From Odobenus rosmarus divergens (taxonomy: Eukaryota; Chordata; Mammalia; Carnivora; Odobenidae): DNA of 64,000 nt. Every line of letters begins with the position of its first letter. Position 1 is the stretch's first letter. Below the pieces are notes generated by a model that was not told the origin of the DNA, did not search any database, and saw only the letters and a program-made list of their open reading frames with translations. The stretch spans positions 4,771 through 68,770 of the forward strand of contig NW_004451421.1 of NCBI RefSeq assembly GCF_000321225.1, in the 5' to 3' direction. Below are positions 52,601-59,914 of this stretch, one piece after another. Both the position numbers and the translations under genes were made by a program.

Positions 52601-55600
52601 TTTCTTTTACAGCTTATACGACTTGATAGTCTTAGTGCCTACTGGAATGTAAACTGCAACATGTCTTACCAGGGATCAAAGGAACAGATCTTGGTAATTT
52701 CAGTTTATACCTGGAAGAGCTAACTCCACTCCCTAAATTTTTTTAACTTAAGAGGTCTTTAATGAGGACAGGGTATAGTCTTTTGTTTAAGTTGTATTTA
52801 ACCAAATCAGAATTGTGAAACAGTTTTTGGAATCCACTCCTTTTTATGCATGCATGTATGTATGTATGTATTTATTTATTTATTTAAAGATTTTATTTAT
52901 TTATTTTGACACAGAGAGAGACACAGCGAGAGAGGGAACACGAGCAGGGGGAGTGGGAGAGGGAGAAGCAGGCTTCCCGCCTAGCAGGGAGCCCGATGCG
53001 GGGCTCGATCCCAGGACTCTGGGATCATGACCTGAGCCGAAGGCAGATGCTTAACGACTGAGCCACCCAGGCGCCCCGCCACTCCTTTTTATTAAAAAAA
53101 AATTTTTTTTTAAGATTTTTTATTTATTCATTTAAGGGAGAGTGTGAGAGCACGAGCACGAGCAGGGAGGAGTACCAGAGACAGAGGGATGAGCTGAAGG
53201 CAGAGGAAGGCAGACGGTTAATTGACTGAGCCACCCAGGTGCCCCAGAATCCACTCTTTTTAAAAAGCACTTATGTTTTTGAAGATCTTTGTGAAATCAC
53301 TCACTACATAGTGAGATAATAACCTATACTATTAAATTAAAACTGCATTTATGGTTTTTTAACACTCTCATTTTGATGGCATTACATTGTGTTTCATATA
53401 AGAATGATTACTTAAAGAGTATTGTAAAGAAAGAGGGTACTTTTCAGACCTAAAGAATATATCCTTAGCAAATTTTCTTTTAAATTGAAGTATAGTTGAT
53501 CTTAGCAAATATTTTAAGCATTTGTGATGATGATTTCCTCAACAGTGAAAGGTTAATTCAAAACTTCAGTGTGCTAAGTTAGTCTTAGTCATTTTTATGT
53601 AACTTAGAGGAAAAAGAAGAGTTGAATGTTCTGAACTTGAATTAATTCCAAGCTTCTATCTCTTATTACTCAGAAAGATATTGTAACAAATAATTTGCCT
53701 TTGTCTAGAAAGTGTTTGAGATCCTAATTCATGGGTGTTTAGTTGTTTTTTATTTTTGAAGATTTACTTATGTATTTGAGGGGGGGGGAAGAGAGCTCAC
53801 ACAAGTGAGTGGGGGGAGGGCCAGAGGGAGAGAGAATCCTGAAAGCAGACTTCCCGCTGAGCCCAGAGCTTGACTCCAAGATTCATGACCTGAGCCAAAA
53901 TCAAGAGTTGGCCACTTAACCAACTGAGCCACCCAAGTGCTTGTTTTTGTTTTTGTTTAGGTCAGAGGGGAACACAATGTATCATATTTTTAGAATTTTT
54001 AAAAATGATCTACTTCTATATTCTAAAGAAATATATCCATAAGTAATTCTCACTGTATTTTTCTTATGGACTACTAATTACAAAGAAGAGAATAAAGATA
54101 TTGATTTAAGAACCATGTGTGTAGCTGAATGTGTGTGCAATTTTTTCATTCTCATCTTCAAATTTTTGTTTAGGATCAGCTGAAAAGTGAAATTCTTACA
54201 AGTAACAATATACCTGCAAATCATCAATATAGTAAGTAGGGGTAAAAGTTTACTTCATGTAATAGGAAGCATAGGATTAAATACTCTGTCTTAATATACT
54301 TTTTCTGGTAAAGTTACTCTGACAAATAGAAAGAATTTTATATTTTAGTTTTGTAATGCAGCATATTTGGCTTATAACAAATTGCTTAGGAATAGGTTAT
54401 GACACATACACCACTGGAGAGTTAAGAGAGAAGAGAGCAGGAGGACTGTAGTTTACTCCTAACAGCTAAACACCTTTGGCCTTCATGTTTCCTTCTTGTT
54501 ATCTCCTTTGTTTTAGGAATTAGGTTTTCTTTTCTTTGTTTAATAACTAAATCTCTGAGGTCTTGGTATCCATGTCAACCTTGCCATGTCACTATTACGG
54601 TGTTATGACAAAGCAACCACTCTAGAGATTTTTCCAAGTGGCTTTTCTAATTCTTGGCATCCTCACCTTTACTTCTTTTTTAAATAGACTGCTAACAAAG
54701 CAGACTATTTATTTATGCCATCTGTTTTCTCCATTTTAGTTTCATTCCAAAGAGGCTATTTTTTTAATTGAGTATACCCCTTTATGTTTATCTTCAGCTT
54801 TCATGCCCATCTTCTTCCATATTCCATATTACTCTGGTTCACTGTTGTTTTCTTCATATTCTTTTATAGCTGACGGCCATTATATGAGTTGGCACTTTCT
54901 CTTTATGTTCATCATTTAGTGATGATGTTTTCAGATGAAAGTGTTTATTTTCATTTGTGAAAGAACTAGTTCAGAAAAATCTACGACTTCATTTATAAGT
55001 GGTATCCTCCACTTATAAAAACCTCTAAATAAGTTAAAATTTTTATACAATCTTATGCAATTGTAAATAATGTAAGATATCACAATTTATCTAATTTTAA
55101 TGCTATTCACAGTGAAATTTATTATATTACTTTTCTCTGTCACCTTCCCTAATAACACCTTTTCATGCTAGTTCTTAACTTCAAGAATATTTTCTGACTT
55201 GATTCTAAGATTATGTATGTAATGATCATTTTCAAAATTGTGAAGTAGTAAGCATTTTTTTCTTGGTAATATGAATTTGTGATTCTCTTCCTAAGTTCTG
55301 CCAGTGATTAAATAAGACAGATTAATCAAATTTTGTTTCCTACCTTGTGTTAATATTTTTAATGAATAATAAAATCATTAAATGTAGTAAGGAAGAGAAG
55401 CCTAATTTTACACAGACTGAATAACTAAGAGTAGATTGTCTATTACTCTTGTACATTTTTACTTAGAGGCATAGGACTCCAATTTCCTCGTTGGAGATTC
55501 CACTTTAACTTGCAGTTGGTATTATGCAAATAAGTAGATGCTTGCATATTTTTTGGTAGTGATTTTTTATATTTTTTGCACATTTTTGATTATTTTTCTA

Positions 55601-58600
55601 TACTTTCAGAGTAATAGTGTTCTCATAATTATTTACAGTTGTTCATATGTAAGGGCATATAAACATATCTTATGTCTTCCCATGTGATGTAAGTTTTCCA
55701 GCCAATATCAGCTTCTGCAAAGCTCTACATGAATCCTTATGCGGAAACAGAGCTCAAAACACCCAAACTTGATTGGAACATAGAAGTACAGAATATTGCC
55801 ATTGAATTGACCAAACCTCAGGTAAGATTCAGGTGGTCATTTCTAGTTTTGATTAGCTTTGAATCTCAGCTGCTTTTGTCCTTTGTGATTATTCCTTCTC
55901 CAGTGCTCTAGTGGTTCTTTTTATACTTCTATTTCTCCCTCTCTCTATATATGTATATGCATATATTTTTTAAGAAAATAAATACCAAATTTAAGAAATA
56001 ATTTCCTTCATTTTATCTGGTCTTTTCCTTTTTGGTGGTGAATCTTACCAAATTATAGCAAATGACATTATTTCCATTTAATTCTCAATTGATGGAAGAT
56101 TTTAATGTGTTTTTTTCTTCCTCAGATTTTAATACTTTTATATTAAATATTGTCTACTTAATTTTTAGAACAACTATGTTGGCAGCTTTTTTCCTTCACC
56201 ATTTGTTTCTCATTTTGAGTATATGCCCCGAGAGTTTGGATAACAGACCTGGAGAACTGGAACTAAAAGGAGGACAAGGGATTTAGCTAAATGAGCTTTT
56301 AGCTCAGTGCAGTCCAGTAAAAATATACAGTAGTTCCCCTTCTCGATGGTTTCCTTTTCCTTGGTTTTGGTTACATGGGTCAACTGTGGTCTGGAAGCAA
56401 ATGATCTTCCTTCTGATGTATGGTCAGAAGGTCAGTAGTGGCCTAACACTATGTCACAGTGCCTACATCATTCACCTCACTTCATTTCACTATTAGGCAT
56501 TTTATCACAAGAAGAAGAAGGGTGAGTGCAGTACAATAGGATACTTTGAGAGAGAAACACACACCACATTCACATAACTTTTATTACAGTATATTGTTAG
56601 AATAGTTCTATTTTATTACTAGTTATTGTTGTTAATCTCTTACTGTGCCTAGTTTATAAATTAAGCTTTATCATCAGTATATATGTATAGGAAAAACATA
56701 TCATATGTAGGGTTCAGTACTATCCATGGTTTCAGGCATCCACTGGGGGTCTTAGAACATATTCCCTGTGGATAAGGGGGGACTACTATAATGCCGGTTG
56801 TATATGTAATTTTAAATTTTCTAGTAGCTACATTAGCAAAGTAAAAAGAAAAGATGAAATTAATTAATAAAATAACATCTTATGTAAGCTAACGTTCCCA
56901 AAATATTATCATTTTAGTATGTAATCAATGTAAAAAATTGTTAAGATATTTTACATCCTTTTCTTTTTCCTAAGTCTTTGAAATCTGGGGTATATTTTAA
57001 ACTTAAAATACATTTAAGTTCAGACTACCCATATTTTAAGTAGTGAATAGCCACATGGTAACCATTAGGTAGAAGTGCATTAAGAAAAACCAAAAGGAAG
57101 AAGCTAGATTTGCCCCTTTCTTTATCTTATCTACAGTCCTCTGTGTGTGTGTGTGTGTGTGTGTGTCTGTTTCCCTCAGTTTGAGCTATTTACCAGGTAC
57201 ATGCAGAGTTATACTTGATGGTAAGATGGGCAATTAAATAGCTTTATCTTGCTTTGGTTATGTAATGATTCTCTGGAGCAGTTTGCAAATCAGTTCATAT
57301 GTTGAAATGATGGTCCAGTGGAAACTATGTAGTTTTAGGAACAACCATGTTCCAGTCACTAGTTACAGATAGTGTATTTTGTTGTTTCTAAGATGTTCAT
57401 TTATTGCACACTGTAACATATTTGAAAATAGGATGTATATTACTATTGATGGTATGACAGTTTATTTGGCAGGACTTTTTTTTTCTTATTGTAGTAGAAC
57501 TTAAAAATTATGTTACAACTTGTAATTGATGGCGTCTTAAATTTGATGAAATATAATATTAACAGGCAACCATGATATTCATTGTGCACAGAAGTTAGAA
57601 TTTTACTAGACTGAAAATATAACAAAATTTGGTGTTTATCCATGTGTGCAATATAATAAATATAACTGTATTTTTGTTTTAATAGTACTTAAGTATGATT
57701 GACCTTTTGGAATCAGTGGATTATATGGTTAGAAATGCCCCTTACAGGAAATATAAGCCTTATTTACCACTTCATACCAATGGTCGAAGATGGTAAGTTA
57801 GAATCTTTTTTTTTTTAATGAGAAATATATAGTTAGGAACTCTCAGATTTAGGAGACCTTTAAAGCCATGTAATGAAGCCACTTTTTTTTCCTTTCTTTT
57901 TTTTTAAAAAAGATTTTATTTATTTGAGACAGAGAGAGAGAGCACATGAGAAGGGGGAAGGTCAGAGGGAGAAGCAGACTCCCTGCCGAGCAGGGAGCCC
58001 GAGGCGGGACTTGATCCAGGGACTTTGACCTGAGCCAAAGGCAGTTGCTTAACCAACTGAGCCACCCAGGCGCCCTTTTTTTTTCTTTATAGACATGAGA
58101 GGGATATCTTTTGTATTAGGTCTTTGTTACTTTTTTATAAACACATTCTCTTGTGATCTTGCTTTTTCCTGAATTCTCAACCTAGCATTAAGGCTTTAAT
58201 CATGTTTTGGTCTTAGTACCCTTTAGTCACCACATGGGCTCAATGTTACAATCATATTGGGATAGTATTAATTTTGCATAACATGTCATTTTGTGTCTTT
58301 TTTATTTTGCTTTGACATACCCTCTTACTGGAGTAATTTGCTCATTTTGTAATCTGTTTAAGTCAGAGAATTGTACTGGGGAATTGAAATCCTAATTACT
58401 GGGCTCTTACAGGAGAACAGTTAATAAGAACAAGAAATGTAACAGTGTAGATCTAAAAAGTAAAAGCCATTTTCCTGCTGCTTCTTAAACCTTTGTATTC
58501 AAATGTGCATTAACAAAATTTGATTTGCAGGTGGAAATATGCAATTGATTCTGTTCTTGAAGTTCATATAAGAAGGTATACACAGATGTGGTCATGGAGT

Positions 58601-59914
58601 AACATAAAAAAACACAGGCAGTTGCTCAAGTGTTATAAAAGTGCCTACAAAAGCAAGCTAACCCTGACTAAAGTCCCAGAAGAAATACAGAAACAAATTC
58701 AGGTATATCTCATATATGTTGGTGAAAACTATTCTTTGTTAAGTCATCCTTTAAGTTTTCCTAAATTTAATTTGAATTAAAATATAATTTTAGAAAGAAT
58801 AGAACTGATCTCTTTTTGAGTTAATTTATGGGAAAATACAGAGTATTTTTTTTTCAGTTTTTTCTTTAAACCAATCTTTCCCTCCCATCCTAATATCAGA
58901 TAAAAGTAGAATACTAGTAACTGTTTGGAGAAATGTGTTGGTTTTTATAATAATATTTTGAAAATCAATATCAGAGCTATTCATATATATGTTTATTATT
59001 AGCTAGATGTCTGTTATTAATTTTGTTAGTGGCTTTTTTTACGAGCTCAAAGTATTATTTATAAAAAACAGCTCTTATTCCTCAAAATAGGAACCCCTTT
59101 TGAAATATAGAAAAATACCACACAATATATAAGTTGCTTAATGTCATCTGGTCTTGATTATATAATCATTTCTGCCACAAATTCATAATGTAAAGAATTA
59201 ATTGAATTCCTATTATTCTGAAATATATGAGAATCGCTAATATTATATATTAGAAAAAGCATGAAGTTTCTCAGCATCTCAGGTCTGATGCTCTCATGTA
59301 TAAAATGGAAACAGTATCTGTTTTACAGAGTTGTGAGAATTGCATGAAATAGCAGATAGATTACCTCATACACAGGTCACCCAATACATGTTAGATTCTT
59401 ACATATTTTTATATAAATTCCCCAGATCAGTTTCTACTTTAACTTAGTTGTTGATTTATAGAATTTTGCATTTTTAAATTCTGTGTTTTATAATGGTGCC
59501 TTTAGTACAGTGGTTATAAAATAGTATGAAAAAGAGTGAGTCAGTATGAACCATAAGGTTGATACCTAAAACAAGACCCCCTCCTAAATATTCTTGTTTC
59601 TATAATGGTGTGATTAAATTCTTATTTTTATATTGTATTTATTGAGGATTTGCTTTCTTAGAAAACTTACTTCCCTCATTGCAAAAACCAAAAGTATAAA
59701 AGCCAAGTGTACATTCAAATTTATACTTATCCTTTCATTAGATCACAGTTACAGTTTGTTTATGGACTGGATAAGCCTAGAAATTCTAGAATAAAATATT
59801 TTTTAATCTAATGCCATTTTTCTTGTTTACAAGTATCTCTTTGTTTTATAGGATTTGGAGAAGACTCTAGATGTTTTTAACATAATTTTAGCAAGGCAAC
59901 AAGCACAAGTTGAG
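17050..59914 (+). CDS. VPS13C: VPS13C, vacuolar protein sorting 13 homologue C: N-terminal 16 coding exons (partial gene)
   Basis: Sixteen exons join in frame (1353 nt) to encode residues 1-451 of a protein of about 3750. The start codon sits in a strong Kozak context (CCCACCATGG). Joined exons recreate the VPS13C N-terminus: [18 protein letters not shown], then the chorein N-terminal region (about residues 1-115), a lysine-rich insert (151-171), [19 protein letters not shown], and a later segment with [16 protein letters not shown] (about 368-383). Known: VPS13 proteins are rod-like bridges with a hydrophobic groove that carries glycerolipids between membranes. VPS13C joins the ER to late endosomes/lysosomes and lipid droplets, and its loss causes early-onset parkinsonism (PARK23). 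The VAP-binding FFAT motif, VAB repeats and C-terminal domains lie beyond the window. No stop, frameshift or broken splice site was seen. VPS13A and VPS13D are excluded by sequence and by the C2CD4A neighbour. Confidence 0.96.
18685..18863 (-). mobile_element. CAN SINE (VPS13C intron 1)
   Basis: Minus copy with a perfect 17-bp duplication, tctagtctgtaaacatt (18668-18684, 18864-18880). Confidence 0.92.
19902..20094 (+). mobile_element. CAN SINE with duplicated head segment
   Basis: Plus copy. Part of the head occurs twice (tagttcagtt at about 19913 and again at 19930), so the A-box region is partly duplicated. Confidence 0.85.
20229..20442 (-). mobile_element. MER5A-like hAT element
   Basis: About 210 bp matching the recalled MER5A consensus (tttggcaatgtctgagacat, tttttggttgtcaca, aatgcacaggacagcccccc). 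Both ends resemble the terminal inverted repeats (cattggttttcagct and gttgagaaactct). It lies in intron 1; the strand assignment is conventional. Confidence 0.75.
20864..21064 (-). mobile_element. CAN SINE
   Basis: Minus copy with a 14-bp duplication, tttttattctttca (20850-20863, 21065-21078). It lies in tandem with the next SINE. Confidence 0.92.
21113..21299 (-). mobile_element. CAN SINE
   Basis: Minus copy with an 11-bp duplication, aattcctgtgt (21102-21112, 21300-21310). The terminal head bases are mutated. Confidence 0.9.
21365..21545 (+). repeat. MIR-like SINE
   Basis: gcctagtttcc-like core: aagccttagtttccttatct, gtaaaatggggaaatagcac. Confidence 0.6.
22320..22440 (+). repeat. MIR-like SINE
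   Basis: gttatgtggcttttggtgag and tagtttatctgtaaacgaga match MIR. Confidence 0.5.
23262..23385 (+). mobile_element. Diverged tRNA-type SINE
   Basis: The head, gcgcctccctggctcagttgg, is recognisable as far as the A-box (shown only in part). The remainder is diverged and ends in an A-rich tail without a CT body. Confidence 0.65.
23785..23935 (+). repeat. MIR-like SINE
   Basis: gtcaggagatacaggttttat and the later aaagtgagagggaagtagg are MIR-like (diverged). Confidence 0.45.
24290..24500 (+). repeat. MIR-like SINE
   Basis: ttgagccctggctctaccac, ttacta and cctccctgtgcctgagtttc match MIR. Confidence 0.65.
25037..25209 (+). mobile_element. CAN SINE
   Basis: Plus copy with a perfect 17-bp duplication, ctttaagattaactttg (25021-25037, 25210-25226). 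The first G of the element and the end of the repeat overlap. Confidence 0.92.
27038..27312 (-). mobile_element. CAN SINE with (TTTC)n(TTGC)n tail expansion
   Basis: Minus copy with a 12-bp duplication, tttctctttagt (27026-27037, 27313-27324). The tail has expanded into a TTTC/TTGC microsatellite at about 27045-27110. Confidence 0.9.
27719..27751 (+). repeat. (TCCC)n-like pyrimidine repeat
   Basis: tccctccctcc units interrupted by cca, followed by a TTTC-like stretch. Simple repeat in intron 1. Confidence 0.85.
28494..28675 (+). mobile_element. CAN SINE, best-preserved copy
   Basis: Plus copy (gcgcctgggtggctcagttg head) with a perfect 19-bp duplication, aaaaatataatgtgtcatg (28475-28493, 28676-28694). 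One of the youngest insertions here. Confidence 0.94.
28950..29050 (+). mobile_element. tRNA-Lys-type short SINE
   Basis: The head closely matches tRNA-Lys (cagttggtagagcatgtgac, ggtcatgagttcgagcccca) and keeps A- and B-box-like promoter words. Flanks taacattagaaccata and taactttagaaccata (28934-28949, 29051-29066) differ by one base. Confidence 0.88.
29376..29429. repeat. (TA)n(TG)n(TA)n(CA)n palindromic microsatellite
   Basis: Alternating purine-pyrimidine tract with TG and CA arms around a TA centre, so both hairpin- and Z-DNA-prone. It lies about 180 bp upstream of exon 2. Confidence 0.95.
29608..29651 (+). CDS. VPS13C: VPS13C exon 2 (residues 34-48)
   Basis: 44 nt. Acceptor tttttttaaag, donor CTG|gtaagt. 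Encodes the end of G34 and then [14 protein letters not shown]. It enters in phase 1 and leaves in phase 0. Confidence 0.95.
30161..30384 (-). mobile_element. CAN SINE
   Basis: Minus copy in intron 2 with an expanded GA tract. The head ends tgagccacgcaggtgcc. Confidence 0.87.
30640..30860 (+). repeat. MIR-like SINE
   Basis: gagtgaggcagacctgggtt, ttactagctgtgtgactttt and ggcaagtttcttagtttctg match MIR. Confidence 0.7.
32282..32324 (+). CDS. VPS13C: VPS13C exon 3 (residues 49-62)
   Basis: 43 nt encoding [14 protein letters not shown] plus the first base of D63. Acceptor tttctttcgaag, donor TTG|gtaagt. Part of the chorein N-terminal domain. Confidence 0.95.
32325..35097 (+). other. VPS13C: VPS13C intron 3
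   Basis: 2.8 kb. One minus SINE (34110), a possible weak MIR near 34715-34920, and otherwise unassigned AT-rich sequence. Confidence 0.85.
34110..34330 (-). mobile_element. CAN SINE
   Basis: Minus copy in intron 3 with a perfect 13-bp duplication, tcaaatcaacttt (34097-34109, 34331-34343). Confidence 0.92.
35098..35193 (+). CDS. VPS13C: VPS13C exon 4 (residues 63-94)
   Basis: 96 nt. Acceptor atttctttag, donor GCAA|gtatgt. Encodes [20 protein letters not shown] and then [11 protein letters not shown], the conserved chorein core (IPWKNL) that starts the lipid groove. Confidence 0.96.
35194..36562 (+). other. VPS13C: VPS13C intron 4
   Basis: 1.4 kb, AT-rich. I recognise no repeat or gene in it beyond a pyrimidine-rich patch at 36245-36355. 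Confidence 0.8.
36563..36664 (+). CDS. VPS13C: VPS13C exon 5 (residues 95-128)
   Basis: 102 nt. Acceptor tatatttttag. The donor AAAG|gtacaa is weak, with no G at +5. Encodes [20 protein letters not shown] and then [13 protein letters not shown], a charged helical stretch. A U2 snRNA-derived insertion begins 21 nt after the exon end. Confidence 0.95.
36686..36718 (-). pseudogene. Truncated U2 snRNA retropseudogene (U2 nt 1-33)
   Basis: The reverse complement of these 33 bases begins ATCGCTTCTTGGTCTTTTGG and continues through CTAAGATC, matching the first 33 nt of U2 snRNA with three substitutions (U2 positions 10, 13 and 30). It is flanked by a 19-bp direct repeat with one mismatch: acaatatatttatgtttta at 36667-36685 and acaatatgtttatgtttta at 36719-36737. 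There is no poly-A tail. This is the structure of 3'-truncated snRNA retropseudogenes thought to come from self-primed reverse transcription. The left repeat begins directly after the GT of the VPS13C exon 5 donor. Confidence 0.88.
37105..37305 (-). mobile_element. CAN SINE
   Basis: Minus copy in intron 5 with a 9-bp duplication, taagtatat (37096-37104, 37306-37314). It precedes a second minus copy by about 30 bp. Confidence 0.92.
37335..37533 (-). mobile_element. CAN SINE
   Basis: Minus copy with a perfect 13-bp duplication, cacactgtattta (37322-37334, 37534-37546). Confidence 0.93.
38168..38280 (+). mobile_element. tRNA-Lys-type short SINE
   Basis: Plus copy (tggctggctcagttggtaga head, no CT-rich body). 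Near-identical flanks agagatgaatt and aagaaatgaatt support a retroposed origin. Confidence 0.8.
38546..38957 (-). mobile_element. 5'-truncated carnivore L1 (3' UTR end)
   Basis: About 410 bp matching the recalled 3' UTR of young arctoid L1 elements (plus-strand words such as caccatacattacatcatta and cataacacccagtgctcca). On the minus strand it ends in an A-rich tail at 38546-38595. A perfect 16-bp target-site duplication, ttatttcttggtttta, flanks it at 38530-38545 and 38958-38973. It lies in intron 5, antisense to VPS13C. Confidence 0.88.
40215..40640 (-). repeat. L2-like LINE fragment
   Basis: aaaaaccttacattttagag and ggtagaagggacagtaaaga resemble the antisense strand of the L2 3' portion. 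Confidence 0.5.
40655..40890 (-). repeat. MIR-like SINE
   Basis: Reverse-strand MIR: aacatttattgagcatttat, cccattttacacttgagaaa, gtcctaagtcacacagctag. Confidence 0.75.
41538..41600 (+). CDS. VPS13C: VPS13C exon 6 (residues 129-149), probable cassette
   Basis: 63 nt, phase 1 at both ends, encoding [20 protein letters not shown]. The acceptor (gccatgcggatgcag) has a purine-interrupted pyrimidine tract and the donor CCTG|gtgggt is non-consensus, so inclusion is probably regulated. Skipping it keeps the frame. Confidence 0.93.
41765..41890 (-). repeat. L2 3'-end fragment
   Basis: atttgttcattcactataat, gcactgtgctggatgctgaa and cttgtgaagcttacagtttg match antisense L2. Confidence 0.65.
41921..42119 (-). 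mobile_element. CAN SINE
   Basis: Minus copy in intron 6 with a perfect 12-bp duplication, ctagactatctt (41909-41920, 42120-42131). Confidence 0.92.
43270..44630 (+). mobile_element. Decayed hAT-Charlie DNA transposon with transposase remnant
   Basis: The plus strand resembles the 3' half of a Charlie-type hAT transposase gene, the group related to domesticated ZBED/FAM200 genes. It carries stops, frameshifts and internal deletions. The remnant covers a region like the hAT C-terminal dimerisation segment (about 44150-44380), followed by an A/T-rich 3' flank. The right end (gtcatgagaccaaaatattt near 44605-44625) resembles a hAT terminus. A possible left end, cagtggttttcacacttg, lies at about 42188. 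The subfamily is not established, and the copy is not functional. Confidence 0.6.
45280..46000 (-). repeat. L2-like LINE fragment
   Basis: gtttcaagcaggggatt-type words (aatttcaagcaggggattaa, ggtatcagtctggtggcact) and earlier L2 3' words match antisense L2. Confidence 0.55.
46568..46633 (+). CDS. VPS13C: VPS13C exon 7 (residues 150-171), polybasic cassette
   Basis: 66 nt, phase 1 at both ends, encoding [16 protein letters not shown] followed by LDRSK. Half or more of the residues are Lys/Arg, suggesting a membrane-, RNA- or nuclear-import-type basic patch (inference). The acceptor (ccactgagaag) has a purine-rich approach and is weak. The donor AAAG|gtaggt is fair. Confidence 0.93.
46634..46909 (+). 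other. VPS13C: VPS13C intron 7
   Basis: 276 nt, AT-rich with no recognised repeat. The short length joins exons 7 and 8 closely. Confidence 0.9.
46910..47019 (+). CDS. VPS13C: VPS13C exon 8 (residues 172-208)
   Basis: 110 nt. Acceptor tattttttatag, donor GAT|gtaagt. Encodes [20 protein letters not shown] and then [16 protein letters not shown], the second conserved VPS13 block. It leaves in phase 0. Confidence 0.96.
47020..49263 (+). other. VPS13C: VPS13C intron 8
   Basis: 2.2 kb, AT-rich. I recognise no SINE or gene in it. Confidence 0.8.
49264..49323 (+). CDS. VPS13C: VPS13C exon 9 (residues 209-228)
   Basis: 60 nt encoding [20 protein letters not shown]. Acceptor cttttttgctag, donor TTG|gtaatg. 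Phase 0 at both ends. Confidence 0.95.
49324..51741 (+). other. VPS13C: VPS13C intron 9
   Basis: 2.4 kb. It has a (TG)n repeat (49659), an (AAAAAC)n patch near 50085-50110, a probable MIR remnant near 50690-50765 and a pyrimidine-rich tract at 50900-51065. Confidence 0.8.
49659..49692 (+). repeat. (TG)n microsatellite
   Basis: Alternating TG run in intron 9, likely length-variable. Confidence 0.95.
51742..51801 (+). CDS. VPS13C: VPS13C exon 10 (residues 229-248)
   Basis: 60 nt encoding [20 protein letters not shown]. Acceptor tttttcttttag, donor AAG|gtatta. Phase 0 at both ends. Confidence 0.95.
51802..52612 (+). other. VPS13C: VPS13C intron 10
   Basis: 0.8 kb. One MIR-like copy (51885); nothing else recognised. 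Confidence 0.85.
51885..52020 (+). repeat. MIR-like SINE
   Basis: ttttggctctgctacttact, atgtgaccttctgtaatcac. It lies in intron 10, about 85 bp past exon 10. Confidence 0.55.
52613..52693 (+). CDS. VPS13C: VPS13C exon 11 (residues 249-275)
   Basis: 81 nt encoding [20 protein letters not shown] and then GSKEQIL. Acceptor tttcttttacag, donor TTG|gtaatt. Phase 0 at both ends. Confidence 0.95.
52848..53078 (-). mobile_element. CAN SINE inserted into a pre-existing target duplication
   Basis: Minus copy with a (TGTA)n/(TTTA)n-expanded tail. A 14-bp duplication, ccactcctttttat, lies at 52834-52847 and 53079-53092. The same host word recurs after the next SINE. Confidence 0.92.
53093..53247 (-). 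mobile_element. CAN SINE, internally deleted
   Basis: About 155 bp; the middle of the body is missing. It is followed by gaatccactctttttaaaa, a degraded copy of the host target also found left of the neighbouring SINE. Confidence 0.85.
53752..53939 (-). mobile_element. CAN SINE
   Basis: Minus copy in intron 11, diverged, with a G9 run in the GA tract and a head ending gagccacccaagtgc. Confidence 0.85.
54174..54231 (+). CDS. VPS13C: VPS13C exon 12 (residues 276-294)
   Basis: 58 nt encoding [19 protein letters not shown] plus the first base of I295. Acceptor tttttgtttag, donor ATA|gtaagt. Confidence 0.95.
54232..55693 (+). other. VPS13C: VPS13C intron 12
   Basis: 1.5 kb, AT-rich with no recognised repeat. 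The acceptor end lacks a good pyrimidine tract. Confidence 0.8.
55694..55821 (+). CDS. VPS13C: VPS13C exon 13 (residues 295-337)
   Basis: 128 nt. The acceptor tgtgatgtaag has a poor pyrimidine tract but is the only one that completes the I295 codon in frame. Donor CAG|gtaaga. Encodes [20 protein letters not shown] and then [20 protein letters not shown] plus PQ. Confidence 0.94.
56328..56788. mobile_element. Tigger-like DNA transposon, non-autonomous
   Basis: Terminal inverted repeats are visible: cagtagttccccttctc at the left end, and at the right ggataaggggggactacta, whose complement begins tagtagtccccccttatcc. TA dinucleotides flank both ends (56326-56327 and 56789-56790), as for Tc1/mariner-superfamily insertions. 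About 460 bp with no transposase frame. It lies in intron 13. Confidence 0.7.
57141..57167 (+). repeat. (GT)n microsatellite
   Basis: GT run of about 13 units in intron 13. Confidence 0.95.
57686..57792 (+). CDS. VPS13C: VPS13C exon 14 (residues 338-372)
   Basis: 107 nt. Acceptor ttgttttaatag, donor AGATG|gtaagt. Encodes [20 protein letters not shown] and then [15 protein letters not shown]. The last two bases start the W373 codon. Confidence 0.96.
57793..58530 (+). other. VPS13C: VPS13C intron 14
   Basis: 0.7 kb with one minus SINE (57893) occupying a quarter of it. Confidence 0.88.
57893..58074 (-). mobile_element. CAN SINE
   Basis: Minus copy in intron 14, about 100 bp downstream of the exon 14 donor. 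The body is slightly shortened and flanked by T-rich sequence. Confidence 0.88.
58531..58702 (+). CDS. VPS13C: VPS13C exon 15 (residues 373-430)
   Basis: 172 nt. Acceptor ttgatttgcag, donor CAG|gtatat. Encodes [20 protein letters not shown], then [20 protein letters not shown] and [17 protein letters not shown]. The WWKYA start is a conserved VPS13 signature. Confidence 0.96.
58703..59851 (+). other. VPS13C: VPS13C intron 15
   Basis: 1.1 kb, AT-rich, with a probable MIR remnant at about 59265-59400 (ctcatgtataaaatggaaac). Confidence 0.82.
59852..59914 (+). CDS. VPS13C: VPS13C exon 16 (residues 431-451)
   Basis: 63 nt. Acceptor ttgttttatag, donor GAG|gtaatc. Encodes [20 protein letters not shown] and then E, part of a helical linker. 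It is the last exon I can find; the next lies beyond the window. Confidence 0.95.

Larger units (their letters stand above)
52694..54173 (+). other. VPS13C: VPS13C intron 11
   Basis: 1.5 kb carrying three minus-strand SINEs (52848, 53093, 53752), the first two inserted at one target site. Confidence 0.85.
55822..57685 (+). other. VPS13C: VPS13C intron 13
   Basis: 1.9 kb containing the Tigger-like element (56328-56788) and a (GT)n repeat. Confidence 0.85.
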
